Part shown: positions 28,504-38,485 of the stretch, in pieces
Position numbering within the stretch: position 1 is the first letter of the stretch
How the letters are laid out: each line of letters opens with the position of its first letter
From: Alphaproteobacteria bacterium
Lineage (GTDB): Bacteria; Pseudomonadota; Alphaproteobacteria; Rs-D84; CACZYB01
Assembly (NCBI GenBank): GCA_009785175.1
Contig: WQWV01000001.1
Location: forward strand, 124,963 to 163,447
Direction: 5' to 3'
Length of the DNA stretch: 38,485 nt
The notes under the pieces: model-generated
Seen by the model: only the letters and a program-made list of their open reading frames with translations
Databases searched by the model: none
What the model was told of the DNA's origin: nothing
Program-made: the position numbers and the translations under genes

Positions 28504-28532
28504 ATTATAGCAGAGGCAAATACCGAAGGCAA
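28504..28532 (-). promoter_or_regulatory. Promoter upstream of TupA-like copy 1
   Basis: TTGCCT-17 bp-TATAAT on the reverse strand. Confidence 0.65.
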
Positions 28533-28617
28533 ACAAATATCACCTGTCATACTGCGGCCACTCCGCGCTGCGGTCTACGACCTAGCTTGCTGACCCACAA
28601 GGTTAGATTTGGATTTA

Positions 28618-29566
28618 TTACAAACCAAGCGTCCGCCGTCCCTCCTCCGAAAACCCGTCCGCATCGCGCGGGGGCAGTCGGAACAATAGCCCAAGCTTGT
28701 AATCCGCGCCGACCGGCTCATACACTTCGCCACCCGTCCAGTTATAAAAGGTCATCTCGGCAAACCGAACCTCGCCATTTACCAATTCAAAAAAATCGAC
28801 CCGCACATGGTTGAATCCGGCCGCCAACTTCTCCGCAAGCCCTATCATCAAATCAAGCTTTTCCGGCCGAGGCGTAGACGGCGCAAGCGGCGTGTTCACC
28901 TTCTGAAACCCTGCATCTCCCCATTCGCGCGAGTAATACCTCTCTCCCGCGCACTTCTTGTGCCCCAACGTATGCGAGTATATGACGGTGCGTATATATT
29001 CCACTCGGCCGGCAAAACACATGAAAAGCACTTCCCGGTCGGCGCGGATATCCATCAACTCGCGCGCTATGATTTTCTTCGGCATAAGGCTATAGGCCAT
29101 CTCGCCCTTGTTTCGGCCATAAACCGATCGCGCCCACCGCCGCATAGCGCGCATCGCCGCCCGCTGGTCGAGTTGGCGTCTGTCTTCTACTATTATCTGC
29201 CGCCCGGAACTGGCGTTGCACTGTAAAATAAATTTATTGGGAAGCCCCGCGAAATCGACATCTTCGGGCCGCTCGAACACACCGTATAATTTCGCAAGAT
29301 ACTTTTCCCCGATCCGCTCCGCTACGTATTCCCGCACCGCGAACTTGTCCGCGCACTTGATCTTAAGGGGTGTGTTGTCGAACATCATGGACCAGCGAAT
29401 CTTGTCGTTGAAACACCAAAGCTCGTCGGTGGAACGCTTTCCCGTCTTTTGCCCAAATACGTTTTTAAGAAGCCAAATCTTTAATTTTACGGGCAAATAC
29501 CCCCCCCCATAGGGACATTTTTACGTTTATGACTTCGTTTGCGATCTTGCTTAAAACCTTTGACAT
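28618..29566 (-). pseudogene. TupA-like ATP-grasp protein (copy 2), frame interrupted at a G9 tract: phase-OFF gene or assembly indel
   Basis: SD-led ATG at 29566 gives MSKVLSKIANEVINVKMSLWGG and shifts frame at G9 (29500-29508); the downstream frame PVKLKIWLLKNVFGQKTGKRSTDELWCFNDKIRW... is intact to 28618. Confidence 0.75.
29500..29508 (+). repeat. C9 tract (G9 on coding strand) near the 5' end of TupA-like copy 2
   Basis: gcaaataCCCCCCCCCataggg. Confidence 0.97.
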
Positions 29567-29692
29567 TCCGAATTCCTCTTTTGGTGATTTTACCCCAATC
29601 GCCGCTTAAAATCCACTATAAAATAAGGCGTTTTTTTCTTGCCTTTGCCCATGCGATTTGCTAGGATTTCTCCGAATAAAACGAAGGAGTAA

Positions 29693-32125
<2,433 letters not shown>

Positions 32126-32134
32126 GAGTTGAAA

Positions 32135-32653
32135 ATGAAACCGAGCAGAAAGATCTATTACTCCGGCTCGATGTCAGGTGCTAAAGAGGTCAACATACAG
32201 CTCCCTATCGACATAGTCGAATACCTCGAGGGGCAGGGGCATAACGTGCTTTCTCGCCACGTCGCGTTTATGCACCAACCGAACGTGGAAACCCCCGACG
32301 GTCAGAAATTCCACGTGCGCGAAAGCATGCTCGCCGATTTTGCGAAAATGACCCGCGCCGAAATCGACCTTGCGATCCGCGCCTATGACTTGGCCGATGT
32401 CGAGGCCGCGGAGTATTTCATCGCGCTTGTCAACGCTCCGTCGCACGGTGTAGGCATGGAGATACAGCACGCGCTCCTACGCCCGCGCCTTGGCCTCTCT
32501 CCCGTCCCGATGCTGCTTTTGATCGACGCCGAGAAATCGGCAAAAATCTCGCCCATGCTTGGCGGTATATGTAAGAAAGCCCACCCTATCGAGATATACC
32601 CCTACCGCGACCTCGCCGACATAAAACAAAAACTCAAAAACTTTATAAAATAG
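32135..32653 (+). CDS. Nucleoside 2-deoxyribosyltransferase-like protein
   Basis: KIYYSGSMSGAKE..., YDLADVEAAEYFIALVNAPSHGVGMEIQHAL; start trimmed to the ATG after TAGGAG. Confidence 0.65.
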   Translation: MKPSRKIYYSGSMSGAKEVNIQLPIDIVEYLEGQGHNVLSRHVAFMHQPNVETPDGQKFHVRESMLADFAKMTRAEIDLAIRAYDLADVEAAEYFIALVNAPSHGVGMEIQHALLRPRLGLSPVPMLLLIDAEKSAKISPMLGGICKKAHPIEIYPYRDLADIKQKLKNFIK

Positions 32654-32662
32654 GAAATAGCC

Positions 32663-33577
32663 ATGCCAATGATTGCCCTAGGCCATAAATCTCCCGACAC
32701 CGATACGGTTGTGTCCGCCATTGCTGCATCTTATATACTCACAAAGGCGGGTTTCCCGTGCGAACCGGGGATGCAAGGCGAGGCTAGCGCCGAAACCAAA
32801 TTCGTGCTTTCTAAATTCGGCCTCCAGGTCCCAGAGCAGATAACCTCCGTCGCCGGTCGCGAGCTTTGCATAGTCGATACCGCGAATCCCATGGAGCTGC
32901 CAAGCGACCTTGCCGAGGCCAAGATAAAATTCATCTTTGACCACCACGCGCTTAAGGGAATAACGACGCTCGAGCCGTTCAACGGATTTTTCACCACCGC
33001 CGGCTGCACCTGCACAGTCCTTGTCATGGTGGCCAGGGTATATAACGTGGCAATTCCGGCCAACATAGCGGGCGCGATGGCGCTTGCAATCGTGTCCGAC
33101 ACGGTGATGTTCAAATCGCCGACTACTACGGATTATGACAAGCACGCACTCTTAGAGCTTGCCAAAACCGCGGGCATAGATTACGAGAAAGTCGGCATGG
33201 AAATGCTGCGCGAGAAGTCCAAGCTTACCGGCGAGACGGCCGAGTCGCTTGTCCACCGCGATTACAAGGAATTCGACATGAATGGCAAGAAGGTCGCCAT
33301 AGCCCAGCTCGAGCTTATCGACGCGACCGTTGCGGACGAATTCGTTCCGGCGATCCGTGAATATCTACAAACGCACAAAGAGGCCAACAAATTCCACAGC
33401 GTGATTTTCTTTATAACGGATATAATGAAAGAGGGCTCGCACCTTTATGTATATTCGGATTCGGACGGCAAGGTCGCCGAAATCATGGGTTGCGATCTGA
33501 ATAATAATTGCGCTTGGGTTCCTGGATTGATGTCCCGTAAGAAGCAGGTCGTGCCGCCGCTGGCCGAGAAGTTATAG
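32663..33577 (+). CDS. ppaC: Manganese-dependent inorganic pyrophosphatase
   Basis: LGHKSPDTDTVVSAIAA, FIFDHHALKGI, LAIVSDTVMFKSPTTTDYD, C-terminal DYKEFDMNGKKVAIAQLEL. Confidence 0.92.
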   Translation: MPMIALGHKSPDTDTVVSAIAASYILTKAGFPCEPGMQGEASAETKFVLSKFGLQVPEQITSVAGRELCIVDTANPMELPSDLAEAKIKFIFDHHALKGITTLEPFNGFFTTAGCTCTVLVMVARVYNVAIPANIAGAMALAIVSDTVMFKSPTTTDYDKHALLELAKTAGIDYEKVGMEMLREKSKLTGETAESLVHRDYKEFDMNGKKVAIAQLELIDATVADEFVPAIREYLQTHKEANKFHSVIFFITDIMKEGSHLYVYSDSDGKVAEIMGCDLNNNCAWVPGLMSRKKQVVPPLAEKL

Positions 33578-33596
33578 TCAATCTCAAGCAAACCAC

Positions 33597-33661
33597 GCCG
33601 AGCAGGGCGGAAGCGCCTTGGGCGCGCACGCACAGCGTGGGGGCGGCGTGGTGCGCGCAGC
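33597..33661 (+). repeat. GC-rich intergenic repeat, left copy
   Basis: GCCGAGCAGGGCGG...GGGCGCGCACGCACAGCGTGGGGGCGGCGTGGTGCGCGCAGC; inverted copy at 38416-38485. Confidence 0.85.
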
Positions 33662-33703
33662 TTCGCGTAAACGCTCGCTAAAATTAGATATATTTTTTGG
33701 TTA

Positions 33704-34474
33704 TTACGCAATAGCCGCCCGCACCGCCGCTCTGAACTTCGCCTCGTTTTCCGGCGTTCCGGCAAGCTCATGCCCGACCCCCGGCAGTATCACAAGCTCC
33801 TTCTCGCACTTCAACAATTCGAACAGCCGTTCATTATCGTCAAGACGGATTTGCGACTCCATATCCCCGATGATTAATATTGTCCTAGCCGTTATATTCC
33901 GGGCCTTTGGCGCGAAGTCGTATCTTGCCAAATCCACGAAATAGGCGTATGGCACGCGAAGAGGATTTCCGCTTGTCTTGTCATAATATCCGTCCGCTTT
34001 GAATTTCTCCATGCACGCGGGGCCGAATCTTTCGACATACTGCGCGTCGCTCGACTTCCAGCTTATCCATGGAAGCGAGGCAAGGACAAGAAGGTTCACA
34101 TCCGCCGGATTCTCCTCGGCATAATATAAAATAATGGAAGCACCGAGCGATTGCCCCGCAAGCGCGAACGGCTCGCCGCGAAACCACTCTTGCCCGCGCG
34201 CCCATTCGATTGTGTCAAGCAGATCGTTATACATCCCGGTAAAGGTCAACCCTATCGGCGATGATTCGGCTTCGTTGTGCCCGTCAAGCGTATCGAGATT
34301 CACAACGGTATAACCGCGCCGCGCAAATTCTTGCTCAAGCACGAGCATGTGCGTCTGATCCTTGTTTCCAGACATTCCGTGGAGAAGAAATACAAGGTTC
34401 CCTCCGCCGATTGTCAAACGAATGGACATACGAAGCCCATCGCGGTTTTTGATAAAAAATGTTTCCTGATTCAT
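33704..34474 (-). CDS. Alpha/beta hydrolase
   Basis: FLLHGMSGNKDQTHMLVLEQEFARRGYTVVNLD, GQSLGASIIL nucleophile elbow, GVGHEL. Confidence 0.85.
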   Translation of the reverse strand: MNQETFFIKNRDGLRMSIRLTIGGGNLVFLLHGMSGNKDQTHMLVLEQEFARRGYTVVNLDTLDGHNEAESSPIGLTFTGMYNDLLDTIEWARGQEWFRGEPFALAGQSLGASIILYYAEENPADVNLLVLASLPWISWKSSDAQYVERFGPACMEKFKADGYYDKTSGNPLRVPYAYFVDLARYDFAPKARNITARTILIIGDMESQIRLDDNERLFELLKCEKELVILPGVGHELAGTPENEAKFRAAVRAAIA

Positions 34475-35469
34475 CTGGGCGCGCCTTCCGATATGTTCTT
34501 CAACTCTTCAAACATATCAGAAAACTTTTTTATTTCAAGCTTGTCGAAGGTCGCATACCCGCGCGAGATCCCGTTGTCGGGCATATCGACCATCAAAAAG
34601 TTGTCTCCTATACCCAACAAACCCCAGCCAAGGGCAGCCAGCACGACTGGCATTTTTTCGCGCACAGCCGCCCGTCGCACGAAAAGCGTTTCGATTCGCC
34701 CGTCCGCAATCAACGTCCTAAGCTTCTCGTTCGATGCAAACCGCGGCAAATCGGCCTCCTCATAGATAAAGATTCGCACGATCTTAGCGCCCCGTTCGGC
34801 CGCCGCCATATTATCGGCGAAGAAGGCGTTCTCTTCCTCTGTGTCAAGCCATTCTGATTCCATCATTCCCGATACGGCCCAGATGACGCCGCCCGCCCGC
34901 ACCTCGGCGACAAGGTTGTGCATAAGGCTATAGAAGCTGTCCGCGCCGATACCGGTAATGATCTTGCCGCTCATGTTATAGTTCATGAGGAAGCCGCGCA
35001 GGCGTTTCGATTGCAGCTTGAGAAGCACATCGTCGATCTGTCCCGACACGACCGTAAGCGATTGGTTTTGTTCGACCCCGGCGCGTGCATACATGGAAAG
35101 CAAGGGCGCCTCGTCCGCGAACACAAGACCCTCGATAGCGGTCGCGCCAAGGGTTTTCGCACGCTCGAGCGCCACGGCGGCAAGCGACATTCCCACGATT
35201 CCGTTCTGATATTTCGGTGCCACGAAAAATTCGATTTCGGTAATCCTAAGGCCGTCCCACCACGGACGCAGCTTGGCAAAGAACCCTCCTATGGGCGCGC
35301 CGTTCATGACGGCTACGGAACAGATCTCGCGTCCGAATCCGGCCATGAAATGCTCAAGCAAACCGAAGGCGGCAAGCTCCGTCCAGCGCTCTTCCGCGGT
35401 GGCAAAACATTCGACGTATACTTTGGCAAGCTGGGCCAAGTCGGCGATTTGTGCTTGGCGTATGTCCAT
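34471..35469 (-). CDS. GNAT acetyltransferase domain fused to a C-terminal PLD-like (HKD-lacking) domain
   Basis: N-terminal MDIRQAQIADLAQLAKVYVECF...VAPKYQNGIVGMSLAAVALERAKTLG; C-terminal VRAGGVIWAVSGMMESEWLDTEEENAFFADNMAAAERGAKIVRIFIYEE. Confidence 0.65.
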   Translation of the reverse strand: MDIRQAQIADLAQLAKVYVECFATAEERWTELAAFGLLEHFMAGFGREICSVAVMNGAPIGGFFAKLRPWWDGLRITEIEFFVAPKYQNGIVGMSLAAVALERAKTLGATAIEGLVFADEAPLLSMYARAGVEQNQSLTVVSGQIDDVLLKLQSKRLRGFLMNYNMSGKIITGIGADSFYSLMHNLVAEVRAGGVIWAVSGMMESEWLDTEEENAFFADNMAAAERGAKIVRIFIYEEADLPRFASNEKLRTLIADGRIETLFVRRAAVREKMPVVLAALGWGLLGIGDNFLMVDMPDNGISRGYATFDKLEIKKFSDMFEELKNISEGAPR

Positions 35470-35478
35470 GCCCGCCTC

Positions 35479-36225
35479 CTATGCCCGCCCGCCGTCGGCG
35501 ACGATGGTTATGGCGTTAAGATAGCTTGCGTCCTCGCTTGCAAGGAATCGGACGATTTTCGCGATTTCTGCCGGCTGGGCGATACGTTTTAGCGCGACTT
35601 TCTCGATAACTCCGGCCATGTATTCCGGCGCAAGGTCCTTGTTCATGTCGGTGTCGACCCAATCGGGCGCCACGGAGTTTACGCGAACCGACGGCGCGAA
35701 TTGCCGCGCAAGGTTTTTCGTAAGGTTTATTATGCCTGCCTTCGATGCGTCGTATCCGACCGAGAAAGGGGACACGGCGTCGATTCCGTTGGTCGAGCTT
35801 ATATTGACTATGCTACCCCCCCCCATCGCGGCCATGTGTCCGCCGAAATATTTGGAGACAAGCCACGTGCCGATAAGGTTGTTGTCAAGCGACCTGCGCC
35901 AATCCTCGACCGTGTGGTCGTCCCAGTCCTTGTCTATTGCTATGCCCGCGTTGTTGACGACGATATCTATGCGCCCGAACTCGGCGACCGACTGCGCGAA
36001 CAGGTCCCGCACCGAAGCCTCGACGCTTATGTCCGCGGGCACGGCAAGGACTCGGACGCCATATTTGGATTCCAACATCTCCTTGACTTCGTGCAGAAGC
36101 CGCACGGATTGCTCGTCCGGCAAATCGTCGATTATGACGTTTGCGCCAAGTGAAGCGAATTCAACCGCGCAAGCCCGCCCAATTCCGCGGGCAGCTCCGG
36201 TGATAAGCGCTACTTTGCCCTTCAT
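35479..36225 (-). CDS. Short-chain dehydrogenase/reductase
   Basis: MKGKVALITGAARGIGRACAVEFASLGANVIID, VVNNAGIA, GGGSIVNISSTNG, YDASKAGIINLTKNLA. Confidence 0.95.
   Translation of the reverse strand: MKGKVALITGAARGIGRACAVEFASLGANVIIDDLPDEQSVRLLHEVKEMLESKYGVRVLAVPADISVEASVRDLFAQSVAEFGRIDIVVNNAGIAIDKDWDDHTVEDWRRSLDNNLIGTWLVSKYFGGHMAAMGGGSIVNISSTNGIDAVSPFSVGYDASKAGIINLTKNLARQFAPSVRVNSVAPDWVDTDMNKDLAPEYMAGVIEKVALKRIAQPAEIAKIVRFLASEDASYLNAITIVADGGRA
35816..35824 (+). repeat. C9 tract (G9 on coding strand) inside the SDR gene
   Basis: Encodes AAMGGGSIVNISS. Confidence 0.97.
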
Positions 36226-37181
36226 TGCTCGTCCTCGAAGTAAAGTTTCAACGCCGTGCGGCCAAGCTCGATATAGTCCTCGTTCTCGCTGTTGTTCTGA
36301 CTCGAAAGGTGCTTCCAGCGGATAGACCCGACCATCTCCATACAGGCACAGCCCAGCGCGAACTTGGCAAGGTATTCAAGTTCGATTGGCTCGAGTGTTC
36401 CGTATTTTTGGTACATCTCGGCCACGACCTTGGAAATCTTCTGCATGCTTGTGCGGCCGTCGAAGCAAAGGTGATAGATGATAACGGCAAGGTCGTATAT
36501 GCGGGGATATATGTTTCCGGCCGAGAAGTCGATAAGGAAAATCTTGCCGTCGCGCCCGCGCATGACGTTGGTTTTTATGATGTCGCGATGGCAGAAGCAG
36601 GTCGGAAGCGCCTCGACCGGCACGGTGTCGAACTCCTCCATGGCAAGCGTTGCAAGCGCGCGGTCCTCTGGGCTCAGGAAGGACAGGGCCTCCTCGAACG
36701 TCTTGTGCATGTTCCGCACGTCGTAATAATTGAAGTCGATTTCAGGGTATTTTTTGCCAAGCTTTATGCGGTTGATTTTCGCCGTCTGCTCGCAAATGAA
36801 TTCAAGCACTTTGTTGGTGGGAGCGGCGCCCAACTGGTAAAACGTCATACCGTCGACGAAGTCCATCATTACCATAGAAAGGCCGGAATCCGAAAACATT
36901 ATCCCGTCCTCGGTGTGATAAAGGGTAGGGCTTGCGATGTCGGATTCGATGACTTTGTTAAGCACGGCGATATATCGCTCGATATCGATTGCCGAACGGA
37001 AGCTGGCGAAGATCTTAAGGACATATTTACCCCCCCCCATGGTGGAAACCTTGAGGTTATAGTCCTCGTATCCCGCCTCGATAAGCTTGAACTTCATCAT
37101 CTCGCCGACGCCGTATGCGGCGCACGCCCGGCGTATTACCGGGGCAAGATCGCCTTTGAAGTTCAGTCGGGCTTCATACAT
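36222..37181 (-). CDS. APH/homoserine-kinase-II-like phosphotransferase
   Basis: MGGGKYVLKIF, CFCHRDIIKTNVMRGRDGKIFLIDFSAGNIYPRIYDLAVIIYHL. Confidence 0.87.
   Translation of the reverse strand: MYEARLNFKGDLAPVIRRACAAYGVGEMMKFKLIEAGYEDYNLKVSTMGGGKYVLKIFASFRSAIDIERYIAVLNKVIESDIASPTLYHTEDGIMFSDSGLSMVMMDFVDGMTFYQLGAAPTNKVLEFICEQTAKINRIKLGKKYPEIDFNYYDVRNMHKTFEEALSFLSPEDRALATLAMEEFDTVPVEALPTCFCHRDIIKTNVMRGRDGKIFLIDFSAGNIYPRIYDLAVIIYHLCFDGRTSMQKISKVVAEMYQKYGTLEPIELEYLAKFALGCACMEMVGSIRWKHLSSQNNSENEDYIELGRTALKLYFEDEQ
37030..37038 (+). repeat. C9 tract (G9 on coding strand) inside the APH-type kinase gene
   Basis: Encodes STMGGGKYVLKIF. Confidence 0.97.
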
Positions 37182-37189
37182 TTTGTCTT

Positions 37190-38077
37190 TTACCGTTTTT
37201 TCTCGAGAAGCTTTTTGCGCGCTTCTTCGGACGTATGGGCGGGGGTATTTTTACTTTTGTATCCAAGTGCGGCAAGAGCTTCGGCGGCCGATACTTTCTT
37301 TTCGCTCTCGAATCCCTCGGGCCAGTATTCGCGGAACACCTTGCGTATTGCATGCTCGCCGTTTTCATCAAGCATCTTATATCCGTTATTTTGGAATTCG
37401 ACCGCGAACCCTGCGATAATTTCGCGTTTGGAGTGGAAGGTGGCCTCGTTGTCCTTTCCGTCCTTGTATTTGAAATCGTATATCGCTCCGTTCGAGTCGA
37501 ACCAAACGCTGTGGAGCTTGTTGTTTACGACAAGGTTTTCCCATCCGTATTTCATGCGAAGTTGCGAAGGCGATCCGATCTCGGGGTGCTCTGACAATAG
37601 CGCGTCAAGCGCTTCCTTGTCCATCGACATGATTTTCGCACCGCGGTAGCGTTCGGGATTGATGCTGCCCGGATTTTTACCTCCGTTTATGTGCATGTCG
37701 ACCATAGTGGGAACCCTATGACGGTTGTCGCCATAACCATAGCGTATATAGGCCTCGGTGTTTGGCGTCAACACTCCGCGCCCGTCGTCAAGGACAATGA
37801 TAAGCGTTTCTGCTTTCTCTGCCTCTTTCTCCATAGTGCTTGTCCCCAGAAGATATCTAAGCTCCGGCAGGTCATGATTTTCATCATTAATATTGAATTC
37901 CTTGTTGCCAAGGCGGTTTTTTTGCATGCTTTCATTATTATGGAAACTCTCTACGACCGCGTCCATCATATCAAGCGAATTCCTATCTCCGGTTGTTTGG
38001 GCCATGCCCTGTTGAAGCCAGCTTAGGTCTTTAAGGCGCTTGTGGTCTTTGTTATAGGTCGATTGCACATATATCAT
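37190..38077 (-). CDS. Uncharacterised protein, first gene of a five-gene operon
   Basis: 295 aa ORF with AAGGAG before the ATG; 8-bp gap to the kinase gene. Confidence 0.75.
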   Translation of the reverse strand: MIYVQSTYNKDHKRLKDLSWLQQGMAQTTGDRNSLDMMDAVVESFHNNESMQKNRLGNKEFNINDENHDLPELRYLLGTSTMEKEAEKAETLIIVLDDGRGVLTPNTEAYIRYGYGDNRHRVPTMVDMHINGGKNPGSINPERYRGAKIMSMDKEALDALLSEHPEIGSPSQLRMKYGWENLVVNNKLHSVWFDSNGAIYDFKYKDGKDNEATFHSKREIIAGFAVEFQNNGYKMLDENGEHAIRKVFREYWPEGFESEKKVSAAEALAALGYKSKNTPAHTSEEARKKLLEKKR

Positions 38078-38111
38078 TTTTTAACTCCTTGGTTAGATTG
38101 CTATGAATATA

Positions 38112-38137
38112 TTGACAGATAAAATTTCATTTGTCAA
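38112..38137. promoter_or_regulatory. 26-bp imperfect palindrome overlapping the -35 of the operon promoter
   Basis: TTGACAGATAAAATTTCATTTGTCAA: 11 of 13 dyad pairs match; reverse strand begins with TTGACA. Confidence 0.55.
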
Positions 38138-38235
38138 CTATTTATTCCGAGTTAAGTATAGTATATCACAAAAACCCGCATTTTCAAAGATAAATCCTTA
38201 AAAATCGACCGTATCGTTCCTTATTTTCCTATATA

Positions 38236-38244
38236 CCCCCCCCC
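38236..38244 (+). repeat. C9 tract, intergenic, upstream of the five-gene operon
   Basis: cctataTACCCCCCCCCgcgag. Confidence 0.97.
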
Positions 38245-38264
38245 GCGAGCCGCGCCCCTCTCAT

Positions 38265-38290
38265 GTCATACCGGGCTTGACCCGGTATCC
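38265..38290. repeat. Palindromic intergenic repeat GTCATACCGGGCTTGACCCGGTATCC
   Basis: Same family as 8268-8293. Confidence 0.75.
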
Positions 38291-38415
38291 AGTGAAGTAT
38301 ATAGAAGCTCCCCCGCAAGCCCAAGGCAAGCTCGCCCACACAAACGCCAAATGCTCTTGGCGTCCCGCCTTCGCCACAACCTTTCTATACCTTTAGCTCT
38401 CCAGCGAGCTTGCTC

Positions 38416-38485
38416 GCTGCGCGCACCACGCCGCCCCCACGCTGTGCGTGCGCGCCCCAGGAGGGGACACGCCGCCCTGCTCGGC
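38416..38485 (-). repeat. GC-rich intergenic repeat, right copy, inverted relative to 33597-33661
   Basis: Reverse complement GCCGAGCAGGGCGGcgtgtcccctcctGGGCGCGCACGCACAGCGTGGGGGCGGCGTGGTGCGCGCAGC; reaches the window end. Confidence 0.85.

Noticed and set aside
28618-29496. Taking the TTG start at 29496 as the true start of TupA-like copy 2
   Set aside because: Rejected as the primary model because an SD-led ATG upstream encodes residues matching the paralogue's N-terminus; kept as an alternative explanation.
36225-37649. 474-aa + strand ORF 36225..37649
   Set aside because: It is antisense to the APH-type kinase and the next gene; long antisense ORFs arise here from codon bias, and the reverse-strand frames have conserved motifs.

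Overview
The window is about 38.5 kb of dense bacterial chromosome. It is most likely from an uncultured alphaproteobacterium, judged from the secB/Tim44-like pair, the parA-parB-rsmG block, a VirB3/VirB4-type T4SS, and the gyrB and parE genes. Most of it is housekeeping: parAB, rsmG, infA, a UvrD-type helicase, frr, uppS, cdsA, nth, dnaG, secB, parE, pgi, gyrB and a Mn-dependent pyrophosphatase. A candidate replication origin with DnaA boxes and parS-like sites lies at about 3.0-5.5 kb. The most unusual signal is in the C/G homopolymers. By eye there are more than 25 runs of exactly 5, none of 6-8, and nine of exactly 9. The nine tracts are placed as expected for phase-variable (contingency) loci: one sits inside the spacer of a TTGACA/TATAAT promoter, one breaks the reading frame of a TupA-like ATP-grasp gene (OFF at G9, ON at G8 or G11), and five others lie in frame inside coding regions. 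The right end carries a five-gene operon of unknown function (orphan protein, APH-type kinase, SDR, GNAT fused to a PLD-like domain, alpha/beta hydrolase). Two of its genes carry G9 tracts, and the operon is bracketed by inverted copies of a 65-70 bp repeat. All calls are from reading the sequence; no database search was run.
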